Below, in pieces: positions 1-11,437 of a stretch of 64,000 bases of DNA. Position numbers and translations under genes: made by a program. Every line of letters begins with the position of its first letter. The stretch's first letter is position 1. The stretch is taken from contig JAWWNJ010000149.1 of assembly GCA_037176885.1 (NCBI GenBank), positions 124,001-188,000 of the forward strand, in the 5' to 3' direction. Source of the stretch: Favolaschia claudopus. Lineage: Eukaryota > Basidiomycota > Agaricomycetes > Agaricales > Mycenaceae. The notes under the pieces were generated by a model, which did not search any database, had not been told where the DNA came from, and saw only the letters and a list, made by a program, of their open reading frames with translations.

Positions 1-243
1 TTTCAATCAACCCTTGGTCCAGCCTCCTTCGTCGAACCTCTGCGCAACAAACTGGACCCGGACGAAGTTGCTCGTCTGCGGGTCGGAAAGCGAGGTCGCC
101 CGCCGAAAGTATGTGCTCAATATCATTGATCTACGCCGTCTCTTTACTCTTTGAAGCCCAAGCGCACGGGAAAACCCGGCAGACCCAAGAGCACTCTCAC
201 ACTGCGGGTCAACAACGTATCGAAGCCATCCCGCGCTCACTGA
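1..243 (+). CDS. AT-hook protein, 3' end only (runs off the left edge)
   Basis: Two exons can be read: 1-108 in frame 1 and 157-243, ending in TGA. The 48-base intron between them starts GTATGT and ends AG. The 64 visible residues carry two AT-hook cores, KRGRPPK right before the splice and GKPGRPKS right after it, in a basic Lys/Arg/Pro-rich tail. AT-hooks bind the minor groove of AT-rich DNA, so a nuclear DNA-binding or chromatin role is likely. The upstream part (PASFVEPLRNKLDPDEVARL) is helical and acidic and I do not recognise it as a known domain. The start and any catalytic domain lie outside the window. Confidence 0.6.
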
Positions 244-2300
244 AGCGTCACACGGCAACGTTTGATGAGAAGGAAAATGATCCAATCGAGGTGGAGGAAG
301 GTTTGACTCCTCAACCTCGATATCATACGCGCAGTAGCCATAGAGTATAGTCTGCTATAGGACTTTGATATGTATATGGGTGGATTGTTCGGTGACCTGA
401 GCAAAATCATAAGTTTACAATTCCTCGACGCTGGAAACCACATTCTAATCAGCAGAAACACATCCAGTGAGATCTATTCAGGGTTTCCACTTCAGAATAA
501 TTGCCCTAGTGCAGAGAGATACACCTTGATTGCAGTAGTAGGTCCCGGATTCGGACGACAACAGAAGCAAACAATATGGCTTGATCGCACTTGAACCAAT
601 TCCTCGACGTGTAATATCTTTGTCTAAGGCTTGAAAACACATTCAGGGTAACTTGAACATCAATGTCCCTCCAAATTAATTACCTACACTCCGAGAAACA
701 CTTCTGTGATGCGCTAGCAGCTCTCCAATTAGGACGCACATACAGGTACAAACAAGTTGGAAACTTGCTACTTTTCTGCCGAAATTGATGATGAAATCAC
801 TAGATATGGGGCATGGTACAGCTCAACTAGTGCCTCCGCGAATATCTAGCTTTACAGCTTCCCTGATGTAGTATGTACAGAGTTAGGACGAAGACGAAAT
901 TTCCGAATTGGGTTAGATATGCATACAGATATAAACAGTTCGACAGGGTTGCACTCAACCAATTCCTCAACGTGTGGAAGAACATCAGGACCTTGTTGTA
1001 ACAATACAAGTCAATCTAGATGTGAAACTCTCCCTGAATCAATTGTCTCCATACCGAAAAGTACGTCGATGACACACTAGCAGGGTTCCAAATCAGGAAG
1101 AGCCTCAGCGTAGAGCATGCGGGAGATTTTCTGTTTCTGGGATGTATTCATACTTAGTTGTGAGTACGCCTTTCGATTTACCGCTCCCACCAGAAGTTGT
1201 CATGAAGATCGCGACAGAGTTGCGGTCACGTGATCGTGTTCTCTTGTACTCGATGTATTCCTGAATCCTCAACGTGCAATGTCGGCGTAGCAGCCTCAAA
1301 AACACATGTACGAAGATTGAACAGTCGGTTTCTCTTCAAATTAATTATCTGTAGTCTGTGCAACACTCCTGCCAGGTGCTATTAGCTTCCTTCAAGTTAG
1401 ACCACCTAGTACAACAAGTACTTGCTAGGAAGGTTGCGTGTGAGACAGTGTATTAAGAGAGACCTGCTAGCATTATGAGGCCATGGTTTAGCATGGCTAT
1501 GAAAGTATTTTACGCTCTGGATGCCCAATCGCACTTTACGAGCTGCCGAACATACCCGAAATGGAAGTTGCTTGAGTGCACCAGTGCTCAAAGCCGCAAC
1601 CGTGGCATCTGAAAATCGAATGCACGTCTGAACAGTCTATTAGAGGCATACAATACTCTAAATTTACCATTTTGAACTGTGTTGTGTTGAAAAGAGTGAA
1701 ATCAGCATGTTTGGTCACAAACCGGTTGTCCTTCGGAAATAATCCAATTTCCCAGTATTCTGATGATCAAATGCGCTAGAAATGTTACACCAGTATATTT
1801 ACGCTCAAAGGAGTCTGGATGCTCAACAGCAACTTCCCTGAAAGGATTTGTTCTGAATTACAGAGTCATAATCTTCGACACTTTAAGGCAGTTGAAATTG
1901 TGATTGTTTGTGCTCTTTCAATGAAGAGATTATGAGCTAAATGCGAGATAAGCAATGCACTGGTGCTCCTATGAGGTATAAGCTTTATACCTTTTCTCAT
2001 AGCGCAGGTACGAAATGCGAACGAAGGGTTGACGCGGTCACGTGACCGTGTTTGCCCATCTCACAACGCGCCAATGTCCAACAGCGATGGTATAGAGAAT
2101 ACTTCTGTGATGCTTCAGACATTCATTGAAGTCCTTAAAAGAGGTTTTTACTCCCAGATTTCACTAGGTGCACAATCCCTTACAAGGAAATCTGATTTTC
2201 CGGATTGGGAGGCGAAGTTACATTTCGGTAAAGCCTGGAGCCATAGTTCAAGTCACAGGTTCTACTACTGTAAGTGGCCCATCGCGCAAACTATAAGACA
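244..2300. repeat. Degenerate tandem repeat array, no gene
   Basis: No supported gene lies here. A block beginning AATTCCTC(G/A)ACG(T/C) recurs at about 419, 598, 961 and 1264, and each copy is followed by related text: an A-rich stretch, then TCAAATTAATT or a variant, then a block resembling CACTCCTGCCAG or CACACTAGCAGGG. Spacing is roughly 180, 360 and 300 bases, and copies differ by many substitutions and indels. All frames are broken by stops. It may be the remains of a decayed repeat-rich gene or a repeat element. Confidence 0.5.
2036..2047. promoter_or_regulatory. Perfect palindrome GGTCACGTGACC (CACGTG E-box)
   Basis: A 12-base perfect palindrome centred on CACGTG, the classical site of basic helix-loop-helix factors. 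A near copy, GGTCACGTGATC, is at 1224-1235, and another CACGTG lies at 32081-32086. The motif is seen directly; that it is used in vivo is inference, since no gene start lies close by. Confidence 0.25.
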
Positions 2301-2305
2301 GAGAT

Positions 2306-4237
2306 TTATATGGGATTAGCTTGTCTTTCACCGCCTTGACCTTTGCCCTGATCGTAATCGCAATCCCGGAGCCACCTGCCTGGTTCAGAGATTGTGCGGT
2401 ATGCGAGGTGGCCAGGGCAGGGGCAAAGCACACCGCCAAGAATCGCCGCAGCGCATTCTCTTTTAGCTGTTCTACAGAGGATGCAGGACCAGTGTTGGAG
2501 CTCTGTCGATCCTGTAAATACATTAGCGTAGCGCGGGCATCCCGGGTGAACGTTTTGTTGTTTCCGTAATGTGGACAGTTTCAATGCAGCCCAAAGCGGA
2601 ACTGCATCCGCTATTTTGTACTCGTCAGAGGTTGGAATCCCTGCACCTCTGGCGCGGGCGATGACATCCTCGACAATGAGAATTTGTCGAATTTGGGTGT
2701 ACGCGGTTCCGAATTTAGGCAGAGATCCGTCGTCCTCCAACAGAATGGAAAGTTGATATGCTTCGGGGAGAAAATGCTGGTCAAGTGCCGCGCTCACCAA
2801 GGCAAGATTGGCTAAGCAGCGCTGGACAATCTGCGGCGGTTGCGGCATCGGTGTTCTCGACATTGAGCGACTCGCTGGGCGACTGTTCTCTGATGGTACT
2901 GGAGTAGCGGAGGGAGCTAGATGGAGGAACAGTAGGTGCGGTGAGATACTGGAGAGAAATTAGGTCAGATCAGTAGCGAGATAAAACGCACTCACACGAG
3001 GGAAGACATAGAGCACGAAAAAGAATGTAGCTTCAGCAATGCCACGAATGCGGAAGATTTCATGGCTGGTAGGTGTATGAGCGGCTCGTGGCGCAATGAC
3101 CGTCATAGAAGAATCGAGGGTGGGAGCGCAAAGACCCCTTTTCGGAGTAGGTGTTTTGAAGCATACTAAAAGTGGGATCCTGAACCTCGATCAATCGCTG
3201 AGAGCACGCGATACAATACTCGGTACGATCCAGCTGCCGACAAATCCTTCTCAACATCTCTGCTGCTGTGCCACTGCCGTCCACAAAGTGCGAGGATGAG
3301 ATCCCTCAGAGATGGAGCCAAAGAAGCGACACAAACGAGTTCCAGGAAGCCACACTGCGCAGGATTCTCGGATGGGAGCCCGAGATATACAGCAACCTCA
3401 GCTGGAATCGCTGACGGAGGCCGGCTGACAGTGGAGGAACAACAGGTGGAGCAGAGTGCGGCGGAGACGTTCGCGCTCACGCAGATTAGCGAGACTTCGT
3501 TACCAGCCCTGGGACATGCGACTGCTGGGGAGAACGGATTTTGGTTGACGGGCGGGAAGAGGTGGTCCAGATTGGAATCACTGGCAGATTCGTCGTGAGT
3601 TGACTCGAAATCCAGCGCGTTTGGAGAGCCTGTCGTCAGAGGAAACCCGAGCGAGCTACTGGTGAACGAGGTTGACCTAGAGCCTGGATAACGCGCACGT
3701 GGAGAGTGAAGAGTAGGTGGACGATAAATGATGTTGTGGAAATCATTGGCTTCTGCCGGAGAAGGATTGGTTGAAATTGGCGCCAATGGGGTAAGACGGT
3801 GAGCTGGGGAGCGCGTTCTCGAGAAAGTCCAGCCCAGGTGCGTTCATGAAGTGATGAATGCTGCCTCGACTTCTGGGTTCAAAGTGACAGTGAGATCTTC
3901 GCCCATAGCGTCCTCAGGCCAATTATCGAAGTCCAACTCGCTTTGTGAATTGTTGAAAAACAGCTTGATCAAAAATAATGTGCACGCACGGTACGGAATC
4001 TCCTGCCTCTGAATGCTCAACAACGACTTCCATATTATTGTCGACCTCATCTATTCAAACTCAGAAAAAGAGACAAATAACAACGCAAGATGATTTACCC
4101 TCCACTTGAGGAACAGAGTTGAGCTCGTCTGAGCGTCGGCGATAATGAGGAGTACGAGATCGTTGTGGCAGGGGGCGAACTGGAGATGGAGCCTCTCCAT
4201 TGAGCCGGCGACTGTGTCGGGTGGGGGCTTGGCTCAT
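2306..4237 (-). CDS. Hypothetical multi-exon protein, partly Cys-rich
   Basis: A minus-strand gene with at least six exons. It probably starts at the ATG at 4237 (MSQAPTRHSRRLNG, Arg/Ser/Pro-rich) and continues through clear coding blocks: an acidic stretch (DFDNWPEDAMGEDLTVTL, about 3880-3950), a long exon at 3270-3780, a block with CRQLDRTEYCIACSQRL near 3180-3260, a hydrophobic segment (EIFRIRGIAEATFFFVLYVF, about 3003-3062) and a C-terminal exon ending near 2306-2800. The paired cysteines (CIAC, CSTCC) suggest metal binding, but I recognise no family. Splice choices between 2300 and 2860 and around 3790-3960 are uncertain. It starts 133 bases beyond the stop of the HECT-like gene, on the same strand. 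Confidence 0.4.
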
Positions 4238-4369
4238 TGCGCACAGTGAAGAACACTCAAAGACGATTATATAGCAGTACTTGAAGTTTTCACACTAACG
4301 GTGAGCCCTGAAATCGCTTAAACATTTCAAATGAGCTCGGGTAAAGTACCGAGACATCGTAGCAGTAAT

Positions 4370-7300
4370 CTACGACGAAGTGTAGGCATTCTGGGAAGCC
4401 AGAAGTTGAGCATGAAAGAGGCGACCAAATGTAGTGTCCTTCCCTGCCTCCGCATTTTCTGAGATGAGAAGGTGGCGAAGACGAGCGTTGTTGGTGATAG
4501 AGAAAGTTTTGAAGCAAGAGCGGAAGTCGATGACGACGTCTGGCCCGAAATCGTCATTCCCCGCCGCATCAACGGTCGGGTAGGCTTCGGAATAGTCATG
4601 TGTGATGAGGCACTGTGACAAAGAAAATAAATATTGGAACAGTTGTTCGAAGGCAAAAATTGCTCACCTTGATTCTCCAACCCGCAGGTCTCACAGGCAG
4701 AAGGATCGATCCAGTAGTAACAGAGAGGAAGAGACGAGCACGGACGACAGAGTCGGGAGCCGTGAACTCGGGGTCGATCAGTGCGCGTATCACACCGTCC
4801 AGGTCCCGGGGATGGCCGCGCTCCAACAAGTAGTGGGAGACGAAACGCTCAATGAGCGCCACCATCTCGACGTTATCCCCCCAGGGATTGACTTCCGGAT
4901 TGGTTTCATTGTAGTCGATGAATCGCAGAATGTCGGCAGGAGATTTAAGCTGCCGGTCAAAGGCAGCCTTGATCAGCTCCAGACACGGAGTCACAAACCA
5001 CTGCGTGCGACGGAGATGAGAGGATATACAACCTATGGATGTGACACTCACCTCGAGTATATGATGCGGACGGTCTTGTCCTCCGAAAGGCTCCACAACA
5101 GCATTGAAACCATCACCCATTCCGAAATAGTCTGGATGGTGCTCGATATCGGCAGTGCCAAGTGTCGCATAGCTAACAATGGAGTCCGAGATCCCCTGAT
5201 GCTCCTCCTCTGAGCGCGGCAACGAGATCAAGGTCGGCTGTAGGGCAATGAGAATGATGTTGACGGTGGTACAAGAAGAGACTGCTTACATCAATTTCGG
5301 GGATGTTGACGAGATATTGGTACACTTCACAGTAGGGAGGCTTAGCAGAATACAAAGGCTGATCTAGTGATACTCCGACAATGCGTTTGATGAACAAAAT
5401 CGAGTCCGGTGACATGAAGCGGGAAAGAAAGTCAATGTCAAACTTCGACGCACTCACGCGTCCGTTGAATAAAGTGTGAAAAAGAAAAGGGGGAAACTGG
5501 AAGAGGAGCGCCAATGAATAGAAAGTGAAGGAGGAGAATGAGGCCGGTAGCTTTAGCCACACAGAAGCGGTAAGGAAAGGGGGAACGAGACGGATGAAGG
5601 CGGGAGAGTTAGAAAGCCTTCGCGCTCGATCCAAAAGCGGCCATCAGAGAGAAGGATTTTGACAGCCTGCCCTATGACCTCGTTGCGAGGGCCACGACCG
5701 ATACCAGGGCCGCTACAGAATTTATCAGGGGAGATTCAACACAGACATCAAAAGCTCACATTCTCGCACGAAGTCAAACAAACCCTGCTCCCCAAGATGT
5801 GCGTTCTCAATGGTCGGCCGGGCCGAAAGAAACTGTTCATTGATCGCTTCTTTCAGTTTGAGAGTGGTGGGGCGAGAGCAGAGCCAAAAACACAGTGTAA
5901 TGAGGGCTCGTGCGCCGTCATCTACCGTGCTTGAAACGACGACAATGTGGTCATCGATCTCCCGAGGTGCCTGGAGATGATTTTGCCACGCCGTTAGAGT
6001 GGAAGGGCCAGACCCGGGCATGTGTTGAAGAGTGAGATCGACAGCGGCGTGTGGCCCTAGGTATGAACGATGCTGTGTGAGAGAGAGGTCAGACATTGTT
6101 GAGAAAAGATCAGAATTAAACTTGCCTTCATGCTGACAGGCGCCTGTTTCATTATGGCTGTGAGAAGTGGGCCGGGAACGAACATTGCAGTCGTTGAGAT
6201 CGGAACGGCATCGGCTGCAGCCTGCTGCACAAAAATTTGAGCCGAAAAGGAGAATAAGGAGTCGTGATTCTTACCTCCTGCCACTGCTGGCGAGCGGCAG
6301 ATCGATGTGATCATCTATGTTATCTCAAAAGTGATTAAACAGCAAGGAAAGGAATACATACTTGCAATCCTGGAGCGGCAGGAACAGAATGTGACTCGCT
6401 GCCGCTGTCACTGCGGTAAGGAGAATCCTGTATTTCGATAATAGTTTGAGAGCTGTAGGGAGTACGACTGAAAAGAAGTTGAACTGACCTCATCGATTAA
6501 CATGGCAGGAAACTATTACACGAACAAGATTGAATAAGCATAACATGCAATAGTGCGAACTGTATACATACCTCGTCATCGCTATCGGAACCTCAAGAAT
6601 CTCGGGCGAGACTTGGCGAACAGATTCCGGCTCGGGGGGTGGTGAGCCTTGTACATCCCTTTCCGCACTCGGGGCTTGGATCTCCACTGAGTGACGCGAT
6701 GATCGAGTGGAGAACACGCCGCCCAAAGCAGCGGTGGGAAGAACATAGCCTGGAAGACGACTAGTCGGGCCAAATAAGCAGTCGATCGGCGCAAAGAGAT
6801 TCCGGTTACGAGGGGCTTTGGAAGCATGGTTAAGTTCTCGTCACAATCTGTATCCCATACAATGACGCACCGAGAAAAATAAATACACCATCGCCAAGAT
6901 TGTTGGGTGTATGACTATAAGGGGCACTCCGGAGCGCCTGTAAGGTAAACGTGAATCGTGTGAGAGATTTGGGATCCTCGACCCAGGTTCGCCCGTTAGC
7001 GCTAGATTAAGTCATAAATAGAATAAATTGGACAAGAACACTAAGCTCACCGTCCGCGTGGACCAAGGAGGACGTAAGACATCGTGTTGGACTAGGGATA
7101 GTAGCAGTGAGAGCTGGGGCGACGTAATCGATGTTGTTGGTAGCACAATGATCCCGGAAAGCAAGCTCGATAGCTTCAAAGATTGGTCCGGTCGTCGAGA
7201 CGTCGACGGTGAAAACTAGGCCCGCAGTTTTAAGAGTGGTTTGAACGTTTTCAATCTCCTCTGCGCTCTTCCAGAAAAAACGCGGAGAAAGATCGAGAGT

Positions 7301-8277
7301 GTCGTTAAAATCCGAGGTGTCGAGCTAACAGAAGCAGGGTATAGATATAAATGCATCAGTAGACGATTAAAGATCGAAACGATATTTGCGCACCACTTTA
7401 GGCAAAATACCGCACCAGACGATCGCCGAGGTCGGAGCAGTCACCGCTGCAAAGTCGTTCAATGCCGGGATAGAAGCCGAGGTTTCCGTGAACGAGCGAG
7501 GCGGACCAGACTTGCGCTTCTTCTTCGGAGATGTGGGAGAAGACGATGTAGCCAGGCTTGAGGAACCGGCAGCAGACCCATGCAAGTTTCGTTGGATTGA
7601 AGCCTGACGCGCCTGTTGCACCGAAGCAGTCGATGGCCGAGCAAGACCGGTGAAAGCAGTGACTGGGCGATGAGGAACACCGATAGAGGGACTGGCTCCG
7701 GCAGAAACAGAGGTAGAGACGAGACCAGATGGGACAGGAGCAGGAGCGGATGTGCTGGAGGTGGTGGAGGGCAAGCTTAATTAACGGATCAACAACTGAT
7801 TGACCGTTGACATGATGACGAAATGCGCACCTCGACGACTGAGTGAGTTTGAGCGTGTGCCGACCATTGAGACCACAGATACAGGCCAGATGCATAGTCC
7901 AAGTGGTACTTGTCTTGAAATCAAATCAATCACAACACCGTTTCAAGTTCGCAATACGAGGTAAACACACCGAAAAGAAGGCAGCGCAGCGGCCATCACT
8001 CGTTCCGCCGCGGGCAAACATCTGATTTTGTTCAGTCAAAGACGAAGCTTGAACAACATGAGTGATCCAAGGGTGACCACAGATAAAGCAAATGGTTTCC
8101 GGATTGTCAAAGTCCTACAGTTTCTGAGTTTCGATAGAGTACCGTAAGCATAAAAAAAGGACACACAGCATATTTTGGAGTGCCGTCGGGGTTTTCGGCG
8201 ACAAATCCGAAGCAGGTTTGAACGCAGTCAGCAACGATACAGGCTCCGCGAGAAGGAAGCCGGAAATTTAGACGCAT
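4370..8277 (-). CDS. HECT-like E3 ubiquitin ligase with N-terminal Cys/His repeats
   Basis: Start ATG at 8277. The first exons are 8167-8277, 7971-8114, 7831-7913 and 7394-7775, and the junction phases fit; about ten further exons follow to the stop at 4370. The N-terminus holds repeated putative zinc-binding units (CIVADC, CFICGHPWITHV, CAAFFS, CICG). A Ser/Pro-rich linker with a KKKRK nuclear-localisation-like cluster follows. The C-terminal third reads as a divergent HECT domain: the GPGIGRGPRNEVIGQAVK block (about 5660-5715), N-lobe text LSRFMSPDSILFIKR (about 5385-5430), and a last exon with RSCFKTFSITNNARL, whose Cys codon at 4514-4516 lies where the HECT catalytic Cys (TCFN-type motif) is expected. 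HECT enzymes form a thioester with ubiquitin and pass it to substrate. Exact splicing at 6300-7320 is not settled; one stretch near 7090-7110 needs a very short intron or an indel. The gene identity is inference from motifs. Confidence 0.6.
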
Positions 8278-9062
8278 TATTGAGATCAGTTGGGTTTGAC
8301 GGGGAAATTAGACGACGCAGTTTGTGCTTCTGGGCAGTACTTGAAGGTCATTCTCGGTACGGCATTCAAGCTCGGATAACCGGATAACGAAATCCGATCA
8401 GCAGGATTCCTAAGGAATGGCGAGGAAAGCCAAAGTCAAACAGTGACGGCGATTCGTAGAAATACAATGTATTGGGAATTCCTCAGGATTCCTCAGGATT
8501 GATTCCTGAGGAACTCCCTGGCTATCCTTGTCATTCCTTAGGATTTATCGGGACAGGCTTCAGGAATTTGAAGGAATCACTCAGAATGCCGAGGTTTCGG
8601 AAGGATTTGCACGGAGTTACAAGGAATATCAAGGATCTGTAGTGATTCATATGCAAAATAGGTCAGGTACAAAGTCAAATGTTTTTTGTCCAATGGCGGC
8701 CTTCATAGTGACTTTCCTCCTTCTCTTTCTCCCACGTCCTCCACACCGGAGCGCCGCAGAACCCCCGGTCTATAACTAGCTTGGTTCCTTTTGAAATGTT
8801 TGTGCTCGAGTCTCCGAGCCTCTCAAGCTGCAACAGACGCGTTCATTGACAGATTTTTTGAACTCGAACCCGACGAAAGTTTGCTATATTCTTCCGGTTA
8901 GTAATTACTACTGTATGGGTGACTATGCGATTAATATTGAGTTGAACGTCGGCTGGCTTCGACAGGTTCGAATCTCGCTCTTTCACCCACCCCAGAATAT
9001 CACTAACTCCAACCCAGGTGAAAATTTCATCGGAACGCCCGTGATTTATTCATATATTGTAT
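8278..9062. other. Intergenic, 785 bases between HECT-like and MYND genes
   Basis: No supported coding region. It holds the inverted repeat listed at 8395-8560 and, near 8917-8992, a piece that resembles a decayed tRNA (see rejected items). Otherwise AT-rich text with scattered AAGGAAT/ATTCCTT blocks to about 8650. Confidence 0.5.
8395..8560. repeat. Small inverted-repeat element built on ATTCCTNAGGAAT
   Basis: The left arm AGGATTCCTAAGGAATGGCG (about 8410) is matched in inverted orientation at about 8525-8548 (ATTCCTTAGGATTT). Between them lies a hairpin formed by ATTCCTCAGGATTCCTCAGG and its inverted partner TGATTCCTGAGGAA (8480-8515). The size of about 165 bases and the foldback form suit a MITE remnant. 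Target-site duplication was not identified. Confidence 0.4.
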
Positions 9063-9877
9063 TTACAGCGGCCTGCGAATCGGCTTGAATTGTGCCCTTC
9101 CGACCTCGTTCTGGTCTCGATAATATTTCTTGTAGAATAGCTGGAACGCAGCACGCGTGATGTGTTCTCTTCCAGGCGCCCAGCCGTCTTCCTCCGGCCA
9201 CCCATAAGCGTCCGAAGGCAGCATGAATTGAAACGCATAGCATGCTTCCATCGCCTCACGAGTTAGTGGTTTATAATCCCGTCTGGCGATGATACACTAT
9301 ATCTCAGTGAGCGTCCTCTTGCTATTGTTGAATCCCTGAACAACCCACAGTGTCAGGATCAACAATCTGCCAATGAGGCGGCGCCAATCCATTCTCCACA
9401 TCCATGCGCAGACATAGAGCAGGTTGATTTCCGCTCCCTTGCGTTTGCCTTCTCTGATGAATGCCATCGCTGTAGATCAACAAAGGAAATCCATACGCCT
9501 GAGTTGTGGGGCACAAATCTCCCTGGCGGAATACAGGGTGATTTTTGTTCAGCAAGATATGCTCGATACGCCTCGAAATTTCCGGTTCCGAAGAGTTTGG
9601 AGAGTGAGGGAGAGCTGCAAGATCCCTGTTACAAAGTAACTTGATCCCCCAAACCTCATCGGATTTCAGCTTTTTGCAGACTGGCTTGTGAACTTTCCAG
9701 TCTTCCGTCTGGCACTCTTTCGACTGGATAGATAAGGATTCGGGTCAGTGTGTTCCCTGCACCTCACAAACAACGAGAAGTACGCACACAGTAACGAACA
9801 GTCGAGCACCCAGAGCACGCTTTCAGTTCACTTTCCTCTTTGTGGGACTGGCACCCAGCGCAAAACGAAGTTGTCAT
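9063..9877 (-). pseudogene. MYND-type zinc-finger gene with three frame-breaking indels
   Basis: Exon 1 (9788-9877) and exon 2 (from 9723), joined by a 64-base GT-AG intron, give a complete MYND finger: Cys 6, 9, 21, 24, 30, 34, His 42, Cys 46 of the product, in the canonical C-x2-C, C-x2-C, C-x3-C, H-x3-C order. MYND fingers mediate protein-protein contacts. Downstream coding text is good (EISRRIEHILLNKNHPVFRQ) but the frame breaks at about 9345 (GACACTGTGGGTT, apparent loss of two bases), about 9300 (about five extra bases with a TAG) and about 9278 (apparent loss of two bases). The protein then resumes in another frame (YKPLTREAMEACYAFQFML) to a TAA at 9063. No intron of workable size explains these shifts, so the gene looks recently broken, unless the assembly is wrong here. 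Confidence 0.6.
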
Positions 9878-10399
9878 ATTGGTGGGTAAACGGAGCAGCA
9901 ACGGGCCTCACACGTCGCCTTTTAATACGCACAGCCAAGTCTGTCGCACGCTCACTCGGGGAAACAAGATTCTTTGCCGCGTTACTTCCTACGGCAACAA
10001 AGATATGCTTCAGGTATTTCATACGGAATACCGTACGCGTTTATCAACGCGGCGTGGCTCGACGACGGATTGCATCGACAGTGCTTTGTAGGGAGTGTGC
10101 GCGAGAGTGGGGACAGTGAGGCCTCCAAGGAAGTCAGCGTGCGATAGAGCCTCACTGAAGCCTCGTGTTCGCCCCACCACTGCCAGACGGACATATTTTT
10201 GGTTCAATGACTTCCTGGGCCAGATTAATCAACCTATATTGACTACGGCGGTCCAGGTAAGTAAGTTGTCGTAAGTGTCACTTGGAACTGGCAAAAACGG
10301 TGTGCAATCAAATCACGGTACATGATATATACATTGTGGACGAAACAAAACAGTGAAAAAAGATCGATTGACATACAGTTTGTCCTGCAATCTTGAGCC
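9878..10399. other. Intergenic, about 520 bases, nothing recognised
   Basis: It separates the MYND gene start (9877) from the BTB gene stop (10400). Short open stretches exist on the minus strand at 9982-10207, but none has splice support or recognisable content. Confidence 0.4.
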
Positions 10400-11437
10400 C
10401 TAATTGTCCGATGCATGACGCTTCATCTCCTCCATTGTATCCCATCGAGCCAATCCAAACCGCTCGGGAAGACTATCCCAAAGCCTATCGAGCGCCGACT
10501 TGTGCGCAGTCTTCATGGCCTTCAAACAGCGTTCGCACACTGTTAATTCGGACCAATCGCCGTCAGTCCACAGTGTAAGAGGCATGATATCTTTCGTTCT
10601 CCGGTTTTCCGCTGTTCTCCGACAGTCGACTCGACTAGCCTTGCATTGAGCGCTAGAAAGACAACCCTTAAAGCTATCTGGCCTCCACAGGAACTCGAGA
10701 ATCGCCGAGGAAGCATTCCCACGTAAAGCCGTGTACTGCTCCAAGGAAACGCGTTTATCTTGCGGGCATAGCTCCATCCGAGTGTTTTCCACATGAAGAC
10801 CGTTCAGAACGCTATCAACGGACAATTCCCTGCACACCCCGTAGAAAGCGATTGGTAGAACCCATTCCACTGTCAACTCCCGCGCCAGCAGGACGGAGAG
10901 CAGATGATGATGCGGACCAACCGTCCACGATGAAGACGGCGGGTAGTCCGTTAAAGTTGTGGGGAAGGCTGTGGCGAAGTGGGCGAGAGCACGTTTGTAG
11001 AGCAAGTCAACTTCGTATTTCTTGCTCAGGCGCGCTACGCCGCGAAGAGCTTCGAAAGTTGTTGGGCAGGGAGGAGGGGGGAAGGATCTGCAGAACGATG
11101 GTCAAACATTGGGTCATAAGTAAAGGAGTATACTATGCAGCACATACTTGTAGTCGAATAAAGCCTTCAAGAAGAACTCGACGTCTTCATCGTCATCCGG
11201 AAGATGGACGACTGGGCAGTTATCTAGGGTTTCCGCATCCGTTGGTTGTGGTATCCGCAGCATGTCGCGGAACACAGGGGACTCCTTTGCCAAGAGCCCA
11301 CGGTAGACTCGGAAAAGTGAAATTTGGGTTGCAAGAACCAGGTTCCCATCTTCAAACCAGAGGTCGTCGATGCGGTGTGGTACGAGTATCGGAGACGAAT
11401 GCGAGGCAGTATCGTCGCTATCGATGCTAGCAGACAT
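10400..11437 (-). CDS. BTB/POZ domain protein (copy 1)
   Basis: Two exons, 11148-11437 and 10400-11087, total 978 bases and encode 325 residues; the 60-base intron has GTATGT and CAG ends. The N-terminal 100 residues form a BTB/POZ domain: RIDDLWFEDGNLVLATQISL, then FRVYRGLLAKESPVFRDML and CPVVHLPDDDEDVEFFLKAL, the usual strand-helix core. The C-terminal part is an all-helical region that starts LSKKYEVDLLYKRAL. BTB proteins dimerise and many are substrate adaptors of Cullin-3 ligases; that role is family knowledge, not shown here. The ATG at 11464 is an alternative start nine codons upstream; I prefer 11437 by comparison with the paralogue at 20680. The intron position and phase are the same in both copies, so they arose by duplication, now 9 kb apart and in opposite orientation. 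Confidence 0.85.

Noticed and set aside
8917..8992. tRNA-like sequence (GGGTGA ... GGTTCGAATC ... TCACCC)
   Set aside because: The acceptor stem pairs and there is a B-box, but the T-stem pairs poorly and D and anticodon arms cannot be folded; at most a tRNA relic.
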